From positions 1 through 36,345 of the forward strand of contig NZ_JAIUKE010000085.1 of assembly GCF_020176795.1 (NCBI RefSeq): a stretch of DNA of 36,345 bases, in the 5' to 3' direction. Shown here piece by piece: positions 6,464-14,091 of the stretch (positions are counted from its first letter, which is position 1; each line of letters begins with the position of its first letter). The position numbers and the translations under genes are program-made. The notes under the pieces are model-generated. The model saw nothing but the letters and a program-made list of their open reading frames with translations, was not told where the DNA came from and ran no database searches. Source of the stretch: Streptomyces sp. 8L. Lineage in GTDB: Bacteria > Actinomycetota > Actinomycetes > Streptomycetales > Streptomycetaceae.

Positions 6464-9219
6464 GCTTCGAGCGCCCCGACGCCTGGCACGCGCCGGCCAC
6501 GTACTGGTTCTGGCAGCGGGTCCCGTCGGCGCGGGAGATCAGCGACCAGCTGGACGCGCTGTCCGCGGCCGGTTTCGGCTCCTTCCAGATCCAGACCCGG
6601 CTGTCGTTCCCTCGCGAGGAGTATCTGGGGGACGCCTATCTCGCCGCGGTCCGCAGAACCGCCGACGAGGCCGCCGCGCGGGGCCTGATGATGGGGCTGT
6701 ACGACGAGTACAACTGGCTCTCCGGGCACGCGGGCGGGCGGACGGTGTCGGGCCGGGACGAACTACGCGAACGGCACCTGTTCTTCTCGACGTCCACCGG
6801 ACCCGCCCCGTCCGCGGCGGCGGGCGCGCCCGTCGAGTGCGCCGTCGACGGCATCAGGGCGAAGGACGTGGACCACCTGCTCGACCCGGGCAGGAACTGG
6901 GTCTTCGAGGACGGTGTGGTCCGCTGGGACGAATGGGAGATCGTCGCCGCGCTGGCCCACCCGGACGGCGAGGTCCCGGACGCGGACTCCGTCACCGACG
7001 TCACCGCGCACGCGTACCTCGCCGCCGCCGACGAGTCGGGCTGCCGGGTACGCGTCCCCGCGGGCGCCGTCGGCCCCGGCAGGGCGGTGACGGTGTTTGT
7101 GGCGGCGCGCTGCGCGTCCAGCAGAATGGTCAACTACCTGCTTCCCGAGGCGGCCGAGCGCTTCCTCGACGTGGGCTACGAGCCGTACGCGAAGGCCCTC
7201 GGGCACCATCTCGGCACGACGCTCACGTACGTGTTCTTCGACCAGCCGCACGCCTGCTTCTACGGCTGGCGGCAGCAGGACGAGCGGCCCGGCCACCTCT
7301 CGTCGTCGCTGATGTACGCCCCTTCCATCGTCCCGGGCGACCGCCGCGAGTTGCTCGCGCTGGCCCGCGACGCGGGCCCGTCGACGGCCGCGTGGCGCTG
7401 CGGCTTCTTCGAGCGCTACGCGGCCACCGGCATGGAGGCGTTCTTCGGCACCCTGTCGCGCTGGTGCGGAGAGCACGGTGTCGCGCTCTCGGGACACGAG
7501 GTGCTCGGCTATGTCTCCTCGTGGAACCCCACCGACGCGATCATCACCGAGGACACCCGGGCGAACTTCGGCTCCGACTACTTCGGCCTCGACCGGTACC
7601 GCGATCTCACCGCGGTCGACGCGCGCAACGAACACGCCCAGGTCAGCGCCAAGTTCGGGGACTCGATGGCCCGGTCGAGCGGGCGCTCGGGCTGCCTGGT
7701 CGAGCAGTACTTCGCCCGGGCCGAGACGGGATCTCACTTCGCGGAGGGCCGCTGGGACCTCACCCTCGGGCAGCTGCGGGACCAGGCCGTACGCCATCAC
7801 CTGCTGGGCGCACGGCAGTTGCTGACGCACGCCTTCTGGCTGACGGACGGCCGGGAGGCGCAGGCGGACGGCCCGGAGGCGCGGGCAGACGGCCCGGAGG
7901 CGCAGGCGGACGGCCGGGACGTGAGGGCGACCGGCGCCGGTGAAGGCGCCGGGCACCGGGATACGCCCGCGGTGTTCACGGACCCCGCGTGGGACTTCCC
8001 TCCCGGTGTGAACTTCGAGCCGTGGTTCAGCCATCACCACGCGCTCGCGCAGGAGTCCGGCAGGCTGTCCGAATTCCTGGACGCCGCAAGGCCGTTGCAC
8101 GAGATCGCCCTGCTCTACCCGCTGCGTACGAACTGGGCCTGCGGGCCCACGCACCCCTACGGCGCCCATTTCGCGTTCTGGGCCGAGTATCTCGCCCGTG
8201 CGGGCTACGACTTCAGCGTCGTGGACGAGCGGGACGTCCGGAGCGGGCGGCTGCGCGAGCGGTGCAGGACACTGATCCTTCCCGGTGTGTCGGTGGTGGC
8301 CGGCCCCTCGACCGTCGAAGCGCTGGCGAAGTTCGCCGCGGACGGCGGGACCGTGCTGGCCTCGGGCCCGCTGCCGACGGCGCTCCAGAGCGGCAGCGTC
8401 GCCGAATTGGCGGAGCGGGTGGAGGACTTGATGGGAGACCCGCGGTCGGTGCACTGGGCGGGCATCCCGTCGGACGAGGACCTGGACGCGCGGCTCGCCT
8501 CCGCCCTGACCGGGCACCCCGGGATCGACTCCGAGGACGACGTCTGGTCGGTCAGACGCCGGGACGCCGACGGTGTCCGCGTGGCGCTGTTCAACGACGG
8601 GGCGGGCCGGCGCGTGGTGACCGTACGGCCGTCCGCGCTGCCTGCCGCGGTCACACGCTGGGAGACCGGCACCGGGCACAGGGACGCGCCACGCGAGGTG
8701 ACAGGGGCGGTGACGCTCACCCTGGAGCCGGGTGAACTGGCCTGCCTGCACCTGGCGGACGGGGCGGGCCGGGTCCGCAGGACGCCCGACGCCGTGGTGC
8801 TCGACCAGGGGTGGACACTTCAGGCGCCGGGGGTGCCGCGCCGGCCGGTCGACGTGTACCGGGGCTGGGAGCGGCAGGGCCTGCCGGACTTCGCGGGGAC
8901 GGGCGAGTACCGGACGGTCTTCGACCTGCCGGCCGGGGACCCCGCGGCGGTGGGGGGCTCGGACCCGGCCGGCCAGTGGCCCGCGTGGGAGCTGTACCTG
9001 CCGGGGGTCCGGGCGTCCGCGGAGGCCGAGCTCAACGGCGTCACGGTCGGTACCTGGGGCTGGGGCCCGTTCCGTTGCGTCTTCCCCGCCCGGGTGCTGC
9101 GGCGGACCGGCAACGAGCTCACGGTCCGGGTGGCGTCGACGGCGGCGAACCGCTACGACCCGGCGAGGGCCGAGCCGAGCGGTCTCGTACGCCCGCCGCG
9201 GTTGCGCCCGAGCCTCTGA
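6460..9219 (+). CDS. large glycoside-hydrolase-like enzyme (GH106-like architecture)
   Basis: Enzyme of 919 residues, GTG start at 6460 overlapping the permease stop, ribosome-binding sequence GAGAGGGGGAAG. The N-terminus (HAPATYWFWQRVPS, AGFGSFQIQTR, GLMMGLYDEYNWLSG) is the opening of a glycosidase TIM barrel. The central part (LGTTLTYVFFDQPH, SGHEVLGYVSSWNP, AWDFPPGVNFEPWFSHHH) and a Rossmann-like LILPGVSVVAGPSTVEALAKFAADGG segment resemble GH106/rhamnosidase-like proteins. Residues from about 800 (GLPDFAGTGEYRTVFDLP ... LNGVTVGTWGWGPFRCVF ... NELTVRVASTAANRY) form the galactose-binding-like beta-sandwich of such enzymes. No signal peptide is visible, so it is probably intracellular and acts on an imported glycoside. 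A three-unit heptapeptide repeat interrupts residues 466-486. Family assignment is by general resemblance and the catalytic acids are not assigned. Confidence 0.78.
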   Translation: MSFERPDAWHAPATYWFWQRVPSAREISDQLDALSAAGFGSFQIQTRLSFPREEYLGDAYLAAVRRTADEAAARGLMMGLYDEYNWLSGHAGGRTVSGRDELRERHLFFSTSTGPAPSAAAGAPVECAVDGIRAKDVDHLLDPGRNWVFEDGVVRWDEWEIVAALAHPDGEVPDADSVTDVTAHAYLAAADESGCRVRVPAGAVGPGRAVTVFVAARCASSRMVNYLLPEAAERFLDVGYEPYAKALGHHLGTTLTYVFFDQPHACFYGWRQQDERPGHLSSSLMYAPSIVPGDRRELLALARDAGPSTAAWRCGFFERYAATGMEAFFGTLSRWCGEHGVALSGHEVLGYVSSWNPTDAIITEDTRANFGSDYFGLDRYRDLTAVDARNEHAQVSAKFGDSMARSSGRSGCLVEQYFARAETGSHFAEGRWDLTLGQLRDQAVRHHLLGARQLLTHAFWLTDGREAQADGPEARADGPEAQADGRDVRATGAGEGAGHRDTPAVFTDPAWDFPPGVNFEPWFSHHHALAQESGRLSEFLDAARPLHEIALLYPLRTNWACGPTHPYGAHFAFWAEYLARAGYDFSVVDERDVRSGRLRERCRTLILPGVSVVAGPSTVEALAKFAADGGTVLASGPLPTALQSGSVAELAERVEDLMGDPRSVHWAGIPSDEDLDARLASALTGHPGIDSEDDVWSVRRRDADGVRVALFNDGAGRRVVTVRPSALPAAVTRWETGTGHRDAPREVTGAVTLTLEPGELACLHLADGAGRVRRTPDAVVLDQGWTLQAPGVPRRPVDVYRGWERQGLPDFAGTGEYRTVFDLPAGDPAAVGGSDPAGQWPAWELYLPGVRASAEAELNGVTVGTWGWGPFRCVFPARVLRRTGNELTVRVASTAANRYDPARAEPSGLVRPPRLRPSL
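7855..7917 (+). repeat. in-frame 21-base tandem repeat, three units
   Basis: Encodes EAQADGP, EARADGP, EAQADGR inside the glycoside-hydrolase-like gene. The three units are nearly identical at DNA level (GAGGCGCAGGCGGACGGCCC type), so this is a recent expansion that keeps the reading frame. It sits just after AFWLTDGR and before a conserved-looking DPAWDFPPGVNF segment, so it probably enlarges a surface loop. Confidence 0.85.
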
Positions 9220-9326
9220 CCGGGAGGGCCGGGCGGTACGGGGCGAGACCCCTGGCCCCGGCCGGGCGGCGCGGACCGAGACCCGTCACCCCGGCCGTCC
9301 CGAGGCCGCGCCCGCGCGCATGCCGG

Positions 9327-9358
9327 GGCCGGGCGTGCTCCCGGGGCCCCGCCCGGCC
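9327..9358. terminator. hairpin between convergent hydrolase genes
   Basis: GGCCGGGCG and CGCCCGGCC form a perfect 9-base inverted repeat with a GC-rich 14-base loop. It lies about 25 bases beyond the GH20 stop and 107 beyond the stop of the plus-strand hydrolase, so it could serve both. Confidence 0.45.
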
Positions 9359-9384
9359 TCGTATCGCGGCCCCGGTCCGCGCGT

Positions 9385-11187
9385 TCAGCCCATCAGGCGG
9401 CCGGGGATGCCGGGGCGGCGCTGCCAGGGCAGGGGGCCCTCCGGGCGCCGGTAGTCCACGCCCAGGGCGTCCAGCCGGGCGTAGTGCACGGCCATGCGCT
9501 CCTCGAATCCGGCCAGGTCGCGTTCCGCGGGGGCCGGCAGGTGGGACCACGTCACCTCCGCCAGTGCCGCGAGCCGTGGAAAGACCTGGTAGTCGAGGCG
9601 CTGCTGGCTGTCCATCGCCTCGGTCCAGGCGTTGCCCTGCGCGCCCGCCACCCGGCGGGCGTCCTCGCCGGTCAGTTCGGCGGGCACGGGTTCGAACCGG
9701 TAGACGTCGGCCAGGGTGCGGACGTATCCGATGGGCACCGGCTCCCCCTCGGCGGCCTGCCGGTGGTCCAGGTAGAGGTGCTCCTCCGGGCACATGACCG
9801 CGGCGTGGCCCGCCCGCGCGGCCGCGATCCCTCCGGCGAAGCCGCGCCACGACAGCACGACGGTGTCCCGCGGCAGGTCGGACTCCGCGGGGGCGGAGCG
9901 TTCCGCGGCGCCGACGTCGGCGCGGACCGCGCCCGACACGGCCCCGAAGTCCGCCTCCGCGTCGGCCCAGGACGACGCGAGCGCGCCCGCCCCGGAGCGG
10001 GCGCCCCTGCGGTCCATGATCTCGTCCCAGCCCGCGGGTGTGCGTCCGCGCGCCGCCAGCCAGTCGGCGAAGTGCCGTACCAGGTGGTGCTGGAGGGCGG
10101 TCTCGTCGTCGAGACCGAGTTCCTTGATGCGTATCTGGACGGCCGCCGACTCCCGCCACTGCGCCATGGGGCACTCGTCGGCGCCGATGTGCACGTAAGG
10201 ACCCGGGAAGATATCCAGGACCTCTTCGAGGACATGCTCGTAGAAGCCGACCGTCTCCTCGGACGGGTTCAGTACGTTGGGGCTGAGCCCCCACTCCGTC
10301 CACACCCGCAGCTCCCCGGTGTCGACGACGTCGGCCACCCCCAGCTCGGGGTGGGCCGCGACGGCGGCCTGCGAGTGCGCGGGCACGTCGATCTCCGGTA
10401 CGACGGTGATGTGGCGCAGCGCCGCGTAGGCGACGATCTCCCGCAGGTCGTCCTGGGTGTAGTAGCCGCCGTGCGGCCGTTCGTCCCAGAGTTCCGAGCC
10501 CTGGAGTCCGAGCCTGCTGCGCTCGCGCCAGGCGCCGGTGCCGGTCAGCCGGGGGTACCGCTTGATCTCGATGCGCCAGCCCTGGTCGTCGGTCAGGTGC
10601 AGTTGCAGGATGTTGAGTTTGTGGGCCGCCATCAGGTCGATGTAGCGCAGGACACCGTCCTTGGGGAGGAAGTGCCTGGCCACGTCGAGCATCAGCCCCC
10701 GCCACCGGAACCGGGGCGCGTCCTCGATGGTGACCTGCGGCAGGGTCCAGCGGCGGGCTCCGGCCAGCGGGGCGCGCCGGTACGCCTCTGGGCCGAGGAG
10801 CTGGCGCAGCGTCTGGGCGCCCCAGAAGACGCCCGCGGGCCCGCCGCCCGCCAGGGTCACGGTGTCCGGCTCCACGTGCAGGCGGTAGCCCTCGGGACCC
10901 AGTTCCGCGCGCACGCGCTCGTCGACGCTCAGCCGGAGGGTGCCCGGCGCCCGCGCGCCGTCGTCCCGCGGCGCGGAGGGCGGGTCGAGGGGCAGTCCGG
11001 TGGCGCCGCCGACCGTGGCGCGCAGCCAGCGCTCCGCGCTCTGCGCTCCGGGCCCCGCGCCCAGGCGCGTCCGTGCGTCCAGGACGAACGGCTCGCCCTC
11101 CGGGGCCCCGGTGTGGCGCAGGGGCAGGGGAAGCAGTGCGGGCCCGCTCTCGGGGCCGGGCCGTGGTGCCGTACTCGTATCGGTCAT
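9385..11187 (-). CDS. beta-N-acetylhexosaminidase, glycoside hydrolase family 20
   Basis: Protein of 600 residues that should release terminal N-acetylglucosamine or N-acetylgalactosamine by substrate-assisted catalysis. The GH20b-like N-terminal domain ends in TLPQVTIEDAPRFRWRGLMLDVARHFLPKDG, followed by the GH20 barrel: HKLNILQLHLTDDQGWRIEIKRYPRLT, ITVVPEIDVPAHSQAA, and the catalytic Asp337-Glu338 pair in HIGADECPMAQW (many family members have GGDE). Substrate-binding Trp positions appear in SWRGF and NAWTEAM. The ATG at 11187 is preceded by GGGAGAG; an ATG at 11214 has no ribosome-binding site. No Sec signal peptide is evident, so the enzyme may be cytosolic and act on imported chito-oligosaccharides. 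It is divergent from the aminotransferase gene across a shared promoter region. No match to the actinomycete DasR operator was found. Confidence 0.93.
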   Translation of the reverse strand: MTDTSTAPRPGPESGPALLPLPLRHTGAPEGEPFVLDARTRLGAGPGAQSAERWLRATVGGATGLPLDPPSAPRDDGARAPGTLRLSVDERVRAELGPEGYRLHVEPDTVTLAGGGPAGVFWGAQTLRQLLGPEAYRRAPLAGARRWTLPQVTIEDAPRFRWRGLMLDVARHFLPKDGVLRYIDLMAAHKLNILQLHLTDDQGWRIEIKRYPRLTGTGAWRERSRLGLQGSELWDERPHGGYYTQDDLREIVAYAALRHITVVPEIDVPAHSQAAVAAHPELGVADVVDTGELRVWTEWGLSPNVLNPSEETVGFYEHVLEEVLDIFPGPYVHIGADECPMAQWRESAAVQIRIKELGLDDETALQHHLVRHFADWLAARGRTPAGWDEIMDRRGARSGAGALASSWADAEADFGAVSGAVRADVGAAERSAPAESDLPRDTVVLSWRGFAGGIAAARAGHAAVMCPEEHLYLDHRQAAEGEPVPIGYVRTLADVYRFEPVPAELTGEDARRVAGAQGNAWTEAMDSQQRLDYQVFPRLAALAEVTWSHLPAPAERDLAGFEERMAVHYARLDALGVDYRRPEGPLPWQRRPGIPGRLMG

Positions 11188-11584
11188 GCCGGCGGAACTC
11201 TCCCTTCTCGTCATGGGTTCGGGCGGCGGGCCGTGGCCGTCCGGGGCGGCTCCCGCGTGCCGCGCGCGGGGGACCGCTCCCCTCCGGCGTACGGGCCCGG
11301 GCGCACCGGCGGGGCCCGGGCACCGGCGCGGGGCCAGGTCTTGAAGCCCGTCCGGGCGCGGACGCGGGTCCACACGCGGCCGTGCGACGAGACGCGGGGC
11401 GAGGCGGCGGGGAATTCGTTCAGCACTCGGCGGTGAATTCCCCTGTCGCATGCATCACATTCCCCGCGCGACTCGCCCTCTTTCTGGCCACATGCCCGTG
11501 GTGCATACTCCAGGAGAGAGCCACCCCGTACGCATATGCCATGAGGACGACCGGAGTTGAGTCTCCGAAGGAGTCGATCGCCGC
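11188..11584. promoter_or_regulatory. divergent promoter region between GH20 and aminotransferase genes
   Basis: Holds no gene. The half next to the aminotransferase (11410-11580) is clearly richer in A and T than its surroundings, with patches such as GTGCATACTCC and ACGCATATGCC, and likely carries its promoter. Confidence 0.5.
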
Positions 11585-12757
11585 ATGCCGCAGAAATCCC
11601 CCCACCCCGGTGACAGCGAAGTCGTCGTGCCTTTCCGGGATCTCCGCCGACTGCACGGAATAGGGGCGGAATCGTCACGCGCCGCCCTGCTCACTGCTCT
11701 GGATTCGGCCGATTTCGCCCGCCCGAACCGGCTTATCCGCGAATTCGAGGAACGGTACGCGGAATTCTGCGGCGTCCGGCACGTCATCGCGACAGCGAGT
11801 GGCTCCTCGGCGCTCCTCCTCGCGTATCTGACACTCGGTGTCGGGCCCGGCGACAATATCGTCACCGTCCCCAACACGTTCGTCGCCACCGCGGAGGCGG
11901 CGCTGCTGCTCGGCGCCGAGGTCCGGCTCGCCGACATCGACCCGGCGACACACACGGTGGACGAGTCCGCGGCGCTCGACCTGCTGACCCCCCGTACGAA
12001 GGCGGTCGTCCCCCTGCACACCTACGGCAGGCTGGCAGGCGTCGACGGACTCGCCGACGCCTGCCGCGAGCGGGGCATCGCCCTCGTCGAGGAGGCGTGC
12101 CACGCCCATGGCGCGGTGCGCGGCGGCCGCAGCGCCGGGTCGTTCGGGGACTGCGCCGTGTACAGCTTCGGCCCCACCAAGACGTTCGCGGGGATGGGCG
12201 AGGGCGGCGCCGTGGTCACCGACGACGACGAACTCGCGGACCGGCTGCGGGCCATGAACAGCCACGGGCTCGAAGGGTCCCTGCACACCTCGCTCGGCCT
12301 GAGCTTCCGTATGCACCCCATGGAGGCCGCCTACCTGACCGCCCGCCTCGAACTGCTGCCGGGGATGCTCAGCCGGCGGCGTGAGATCGCCGCCCGGTAC
12401 AACGAGGCGTTCTCGCCCTTCGGGGTGGTGCACAACACCGATGTGCCCGACCTGGCCGAGCACGGCCTGTACGTGTACGTGATCGACGTGCCCGACCGGG
12501 AGTCCTTCTGCCGGCGCCTGACGTCGGCCGGGGTCGGCTGGGACATCCACTACCGGGCGGCGCTCCACCAGCAGCCCGCGCACCGTCAGCGCTTCCGTTC
12601 CAGCACGCTGCCGGCGTGCGAGGGGCGGATGCGGGAGATCGTGTCCCTGCCGATGATCGCCGGGCTCACCGAGCGGGAGGTCCGCCGGGTTGTCGACGTG
12701 GTCACCGACGCGCTCGGTGAGGTCACGGCGACGGCACCCGAGAGGGCCGGGGTGTGA
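11585..12757 (+). CDS. DegT/DnrJ/EryC1/StrS-family PLP aminotransferase
   Basis: PLP-dependent sugar-type aminotransferase of 390 residues, expected to put an amino group on a keto-sugar or related polyol ketone using glutamate or glutamine. The PLP-binding lysine is Lys199 in YSFGPTKTFAGMGEGGAVVT. Other family blocks are ATASGSSALLLAYLTLGVGPGD, VPNTFVATAEAALLLGAEVRLADIDP and VVPLHTYGRLAGVDGL. The cofactor-pocket motif reads VEEACHAHGA where most relatives have VEDAAQAHGA, so Glu170 replaces the usual Asp. AAGGAG precedes the ATG by 11 bases. The 3' end overlaps the convergent enolase-like gene by 35 bases. Its neighbours (cupin, kinase, enolase-like protein) suggest a small biosynthetic cassette making an amino-substituted sugar- or polyol-derived metabolite; this is inference. 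Confidence 0.92.
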   Translation: MPQKSPHPGDSEVVVPFRDLRRLHGIGAESSRAALLTALDSADFARPNRLIREFEERYAEFCGVRHVIATASGSSALLLAYLTLGVGPGDNIVTVPNTFVATAEAALLLGAEVRLADIDPATHTVDESAALDLLTPRTKAVVPLHTYGRLAGVDGLADACRERGIALVEEACHAHGAVRGGRSAGSFGDCAVYSFGPTKTFAGMGEGGAVVTDDDELADRLRAMNSHGLEGSLHTSLGLSFRMHPMEAAYLTARLELLPGMLSRRREIAARYNEAFSPFGVVHNTDVPDLAEHGLYVYVIDVPDRESFCRRLTSAGVGWDIHYRAALHQQPAHRQRFRSSTLPACEGRMREIVSLPMIAGLTEREVRRVVDVVTDALGEVTATAPERAGV

Positions 12758-14006
12758 ACGCGCGGGGCCCCGGATAGACCGCCCGGGGCCCCAGCTCCTC
12801 CGCGATCCGGATCAACTGGTTGTATTTCGCGACCCGTTCGCCGCGTACCGGCGCGCCGCTCTTGAGCTGTCCGCAGCCGGACGCGACCGCCAGGTCGGCG
12901 ACCGCCGTGTCGTCCGTCTCCCCGGTGCGGTGGCTCATGACGCACCGGTAGCCCGAGGTGTGCGCGAGCGCGATGGCGTCGAGGGTCTCGGTGACGGTGC
13001 CCGCCTGTCCGGGTTTCGCGAGGAACGCGTTGGCCGCCTTGCGCTCGATGCCCGTCCGCAGCCGTCCCGCGCCGGTCAGGAACAGGGCGTCGCCCACGAG
13101 TTGCACCCGGTCGCCGAGCAGCCGCGTCAACTCGGCCCAGCCCGCCCAGTCCTCGCCTCCTAGGGGGTCCTCCAGCGACACGAGCGGGTAGGAGCCGAGC
13201 CAGTCGCCGTAGACCTCGGCCAGGCCTTCGGCGTCGCGCGGGCGCCCCGCGCGGTCGTAACGGCCGTCGCCGCCCGGGCTGATGCCGACGTCGAGCGCGA
13301 GGCCCACGTCCCGGCCGGGCGCCAGGCCCGCCCGCCCGATCGCGGAAGTCACCCAGTCCAGGGCCGCGCGGTCGTCCGCGACGTGCGGGGCGAAGCTGCC
13401 CTCGTCGGTGGTGGGGGCCGCGACGCCCGCCGCCGCGAGCACGTCCTTGAGGGCGTGCCAGATCTCGGAGCCCCAGCGGACGGCCTCCGCGAAGGACGGG
13501 GCGCCGAGCGGCACGATCATGAACTCCTGAACGGCCGCCCTTCCGTCCCCGCGCGCGCCGCTGAGCACGTTCATCAGCGGTACGGGAAGGGTGGTGGCGC
13601 CGGGCCCCGCGAGGTGGGCCGCGAGCGGGAGCCTGCGCGATTCCGCGGCCGCCCTGGCCACCGCGAGCGACACGCCGAGGAGTACGTTCCCGCCGAGCCG
13701 CGACTTGAGGCGGGTGCCGTCCAGCTCGATGAGCAGCGTGTCGATCTCCCGCTGGTCCAGGGCGGAGCGCCCGGCCAGCGCCGGTTCCGCCTCGCCGGCC
13801 ACCGAGGTGACCGCGGTGCGCAGCCCCGCTCCCCCGTACCGCGTGCCACCGTCGCGGATCTCGGCGGCGAAGGCTCCCCGCGTCACCGCGCCGGCGACGG
13901 AGGCGCGGCCCGTGGCCCCGCACGCGAGGCGGACATCGACCTCCAGGGCGGGTACGCCGCGCCCGTCGAGGATCTCCCGGGCCCTTACCGTGCGAATCAC
14001 GCTCAT
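12723..14006 (-). CDS. divergent enolase paralogue (probable biosynthetic lyase)
   Basis: Enolase-superfamily protein of 427 residues, the same length as housekeeping enolase. Retained: Lys331 (NAFLAKPGQAGTVTET) and Lys382 (LKSGAP), Glu202 (TDEGSFAP), metal ligands Asp239 (ALDVG), Glu279 (SLEDPL) and Asp306 (LVGDAL), and His359-Arg360 (SHRTGET). Changed: the first mobile loop, VPSGAST in true enolase, reads VAGAVTR and has lost the Ser that binds the second magnesium; the second, NGGxHAxN, reads SGARGDGR and has lost its His; the phosphate-loop Ser is Thr361. So proton abstraction from an alpha-carbon should survive, but normal 2-phosphoglycerate turnover is doubtful. GGAAGGA precedes the ATG. 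It is the last gene of a minus-strand operon after the cupin and kinase. Biosynthetic enolase paralogues are known, for example carboxyphosphonoenolpyruvate synthase of phosphinothricin producers, but no phosphonate gene is visible here. Confidence 0.9.
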   Translation of the reverse strand: MSVIRTVRAREILDGRGVPALEVDVRLACGATGRASVAGAVTRGAFAAEIRDGGTRYGGAGLRTAVTSVAGEAEPALAGRSALDQREIDTLLIELDGTRLKSRLGGNVLLGVSLAVARAAAESRRLPLAAHLAGPGATTLPVPLMNVLSGARGDGRAAVQEFMIVPLGAPSFAEAVRWGSEIWHALKDVLAAAGVAAPTTDEGSFAPHVADDRAALDWVTSAIGRAGLAPGRDVGLALDVGISPGGDGRYDRAGRPRDAEGLAEVYGDWLGSYPLVSLEDPLGGEDWAGWAELTRLLGDRVQLVGDALFLTGAGRLRTGIERKAANAFLAKPGQAGTVTETLDAIALAHTSGYRCVMSHRTGETDDTAVADLAVASGCGQLKSGAPVRGERVAKYNQLIRIAEELGPRAVYPGPRAFTPRPSRVPSP

Positions 14007-14091
14007 CGCTCGTTCCTTCCGTACTCCGGCGCCCCGCCGTCGGCAGGGCGCCCGTGGGCCGTCACCGGGTCCGCCCGACGGGACCCGGGGG

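Noticed and set aside
9484..11436. Long plus-strand frame opposite the GH20 gene
   Set aside because: Mirror image of the GH20 coding strand with no motif and no ribosome-binding site; GH20 motifs on the other strand are decisive.
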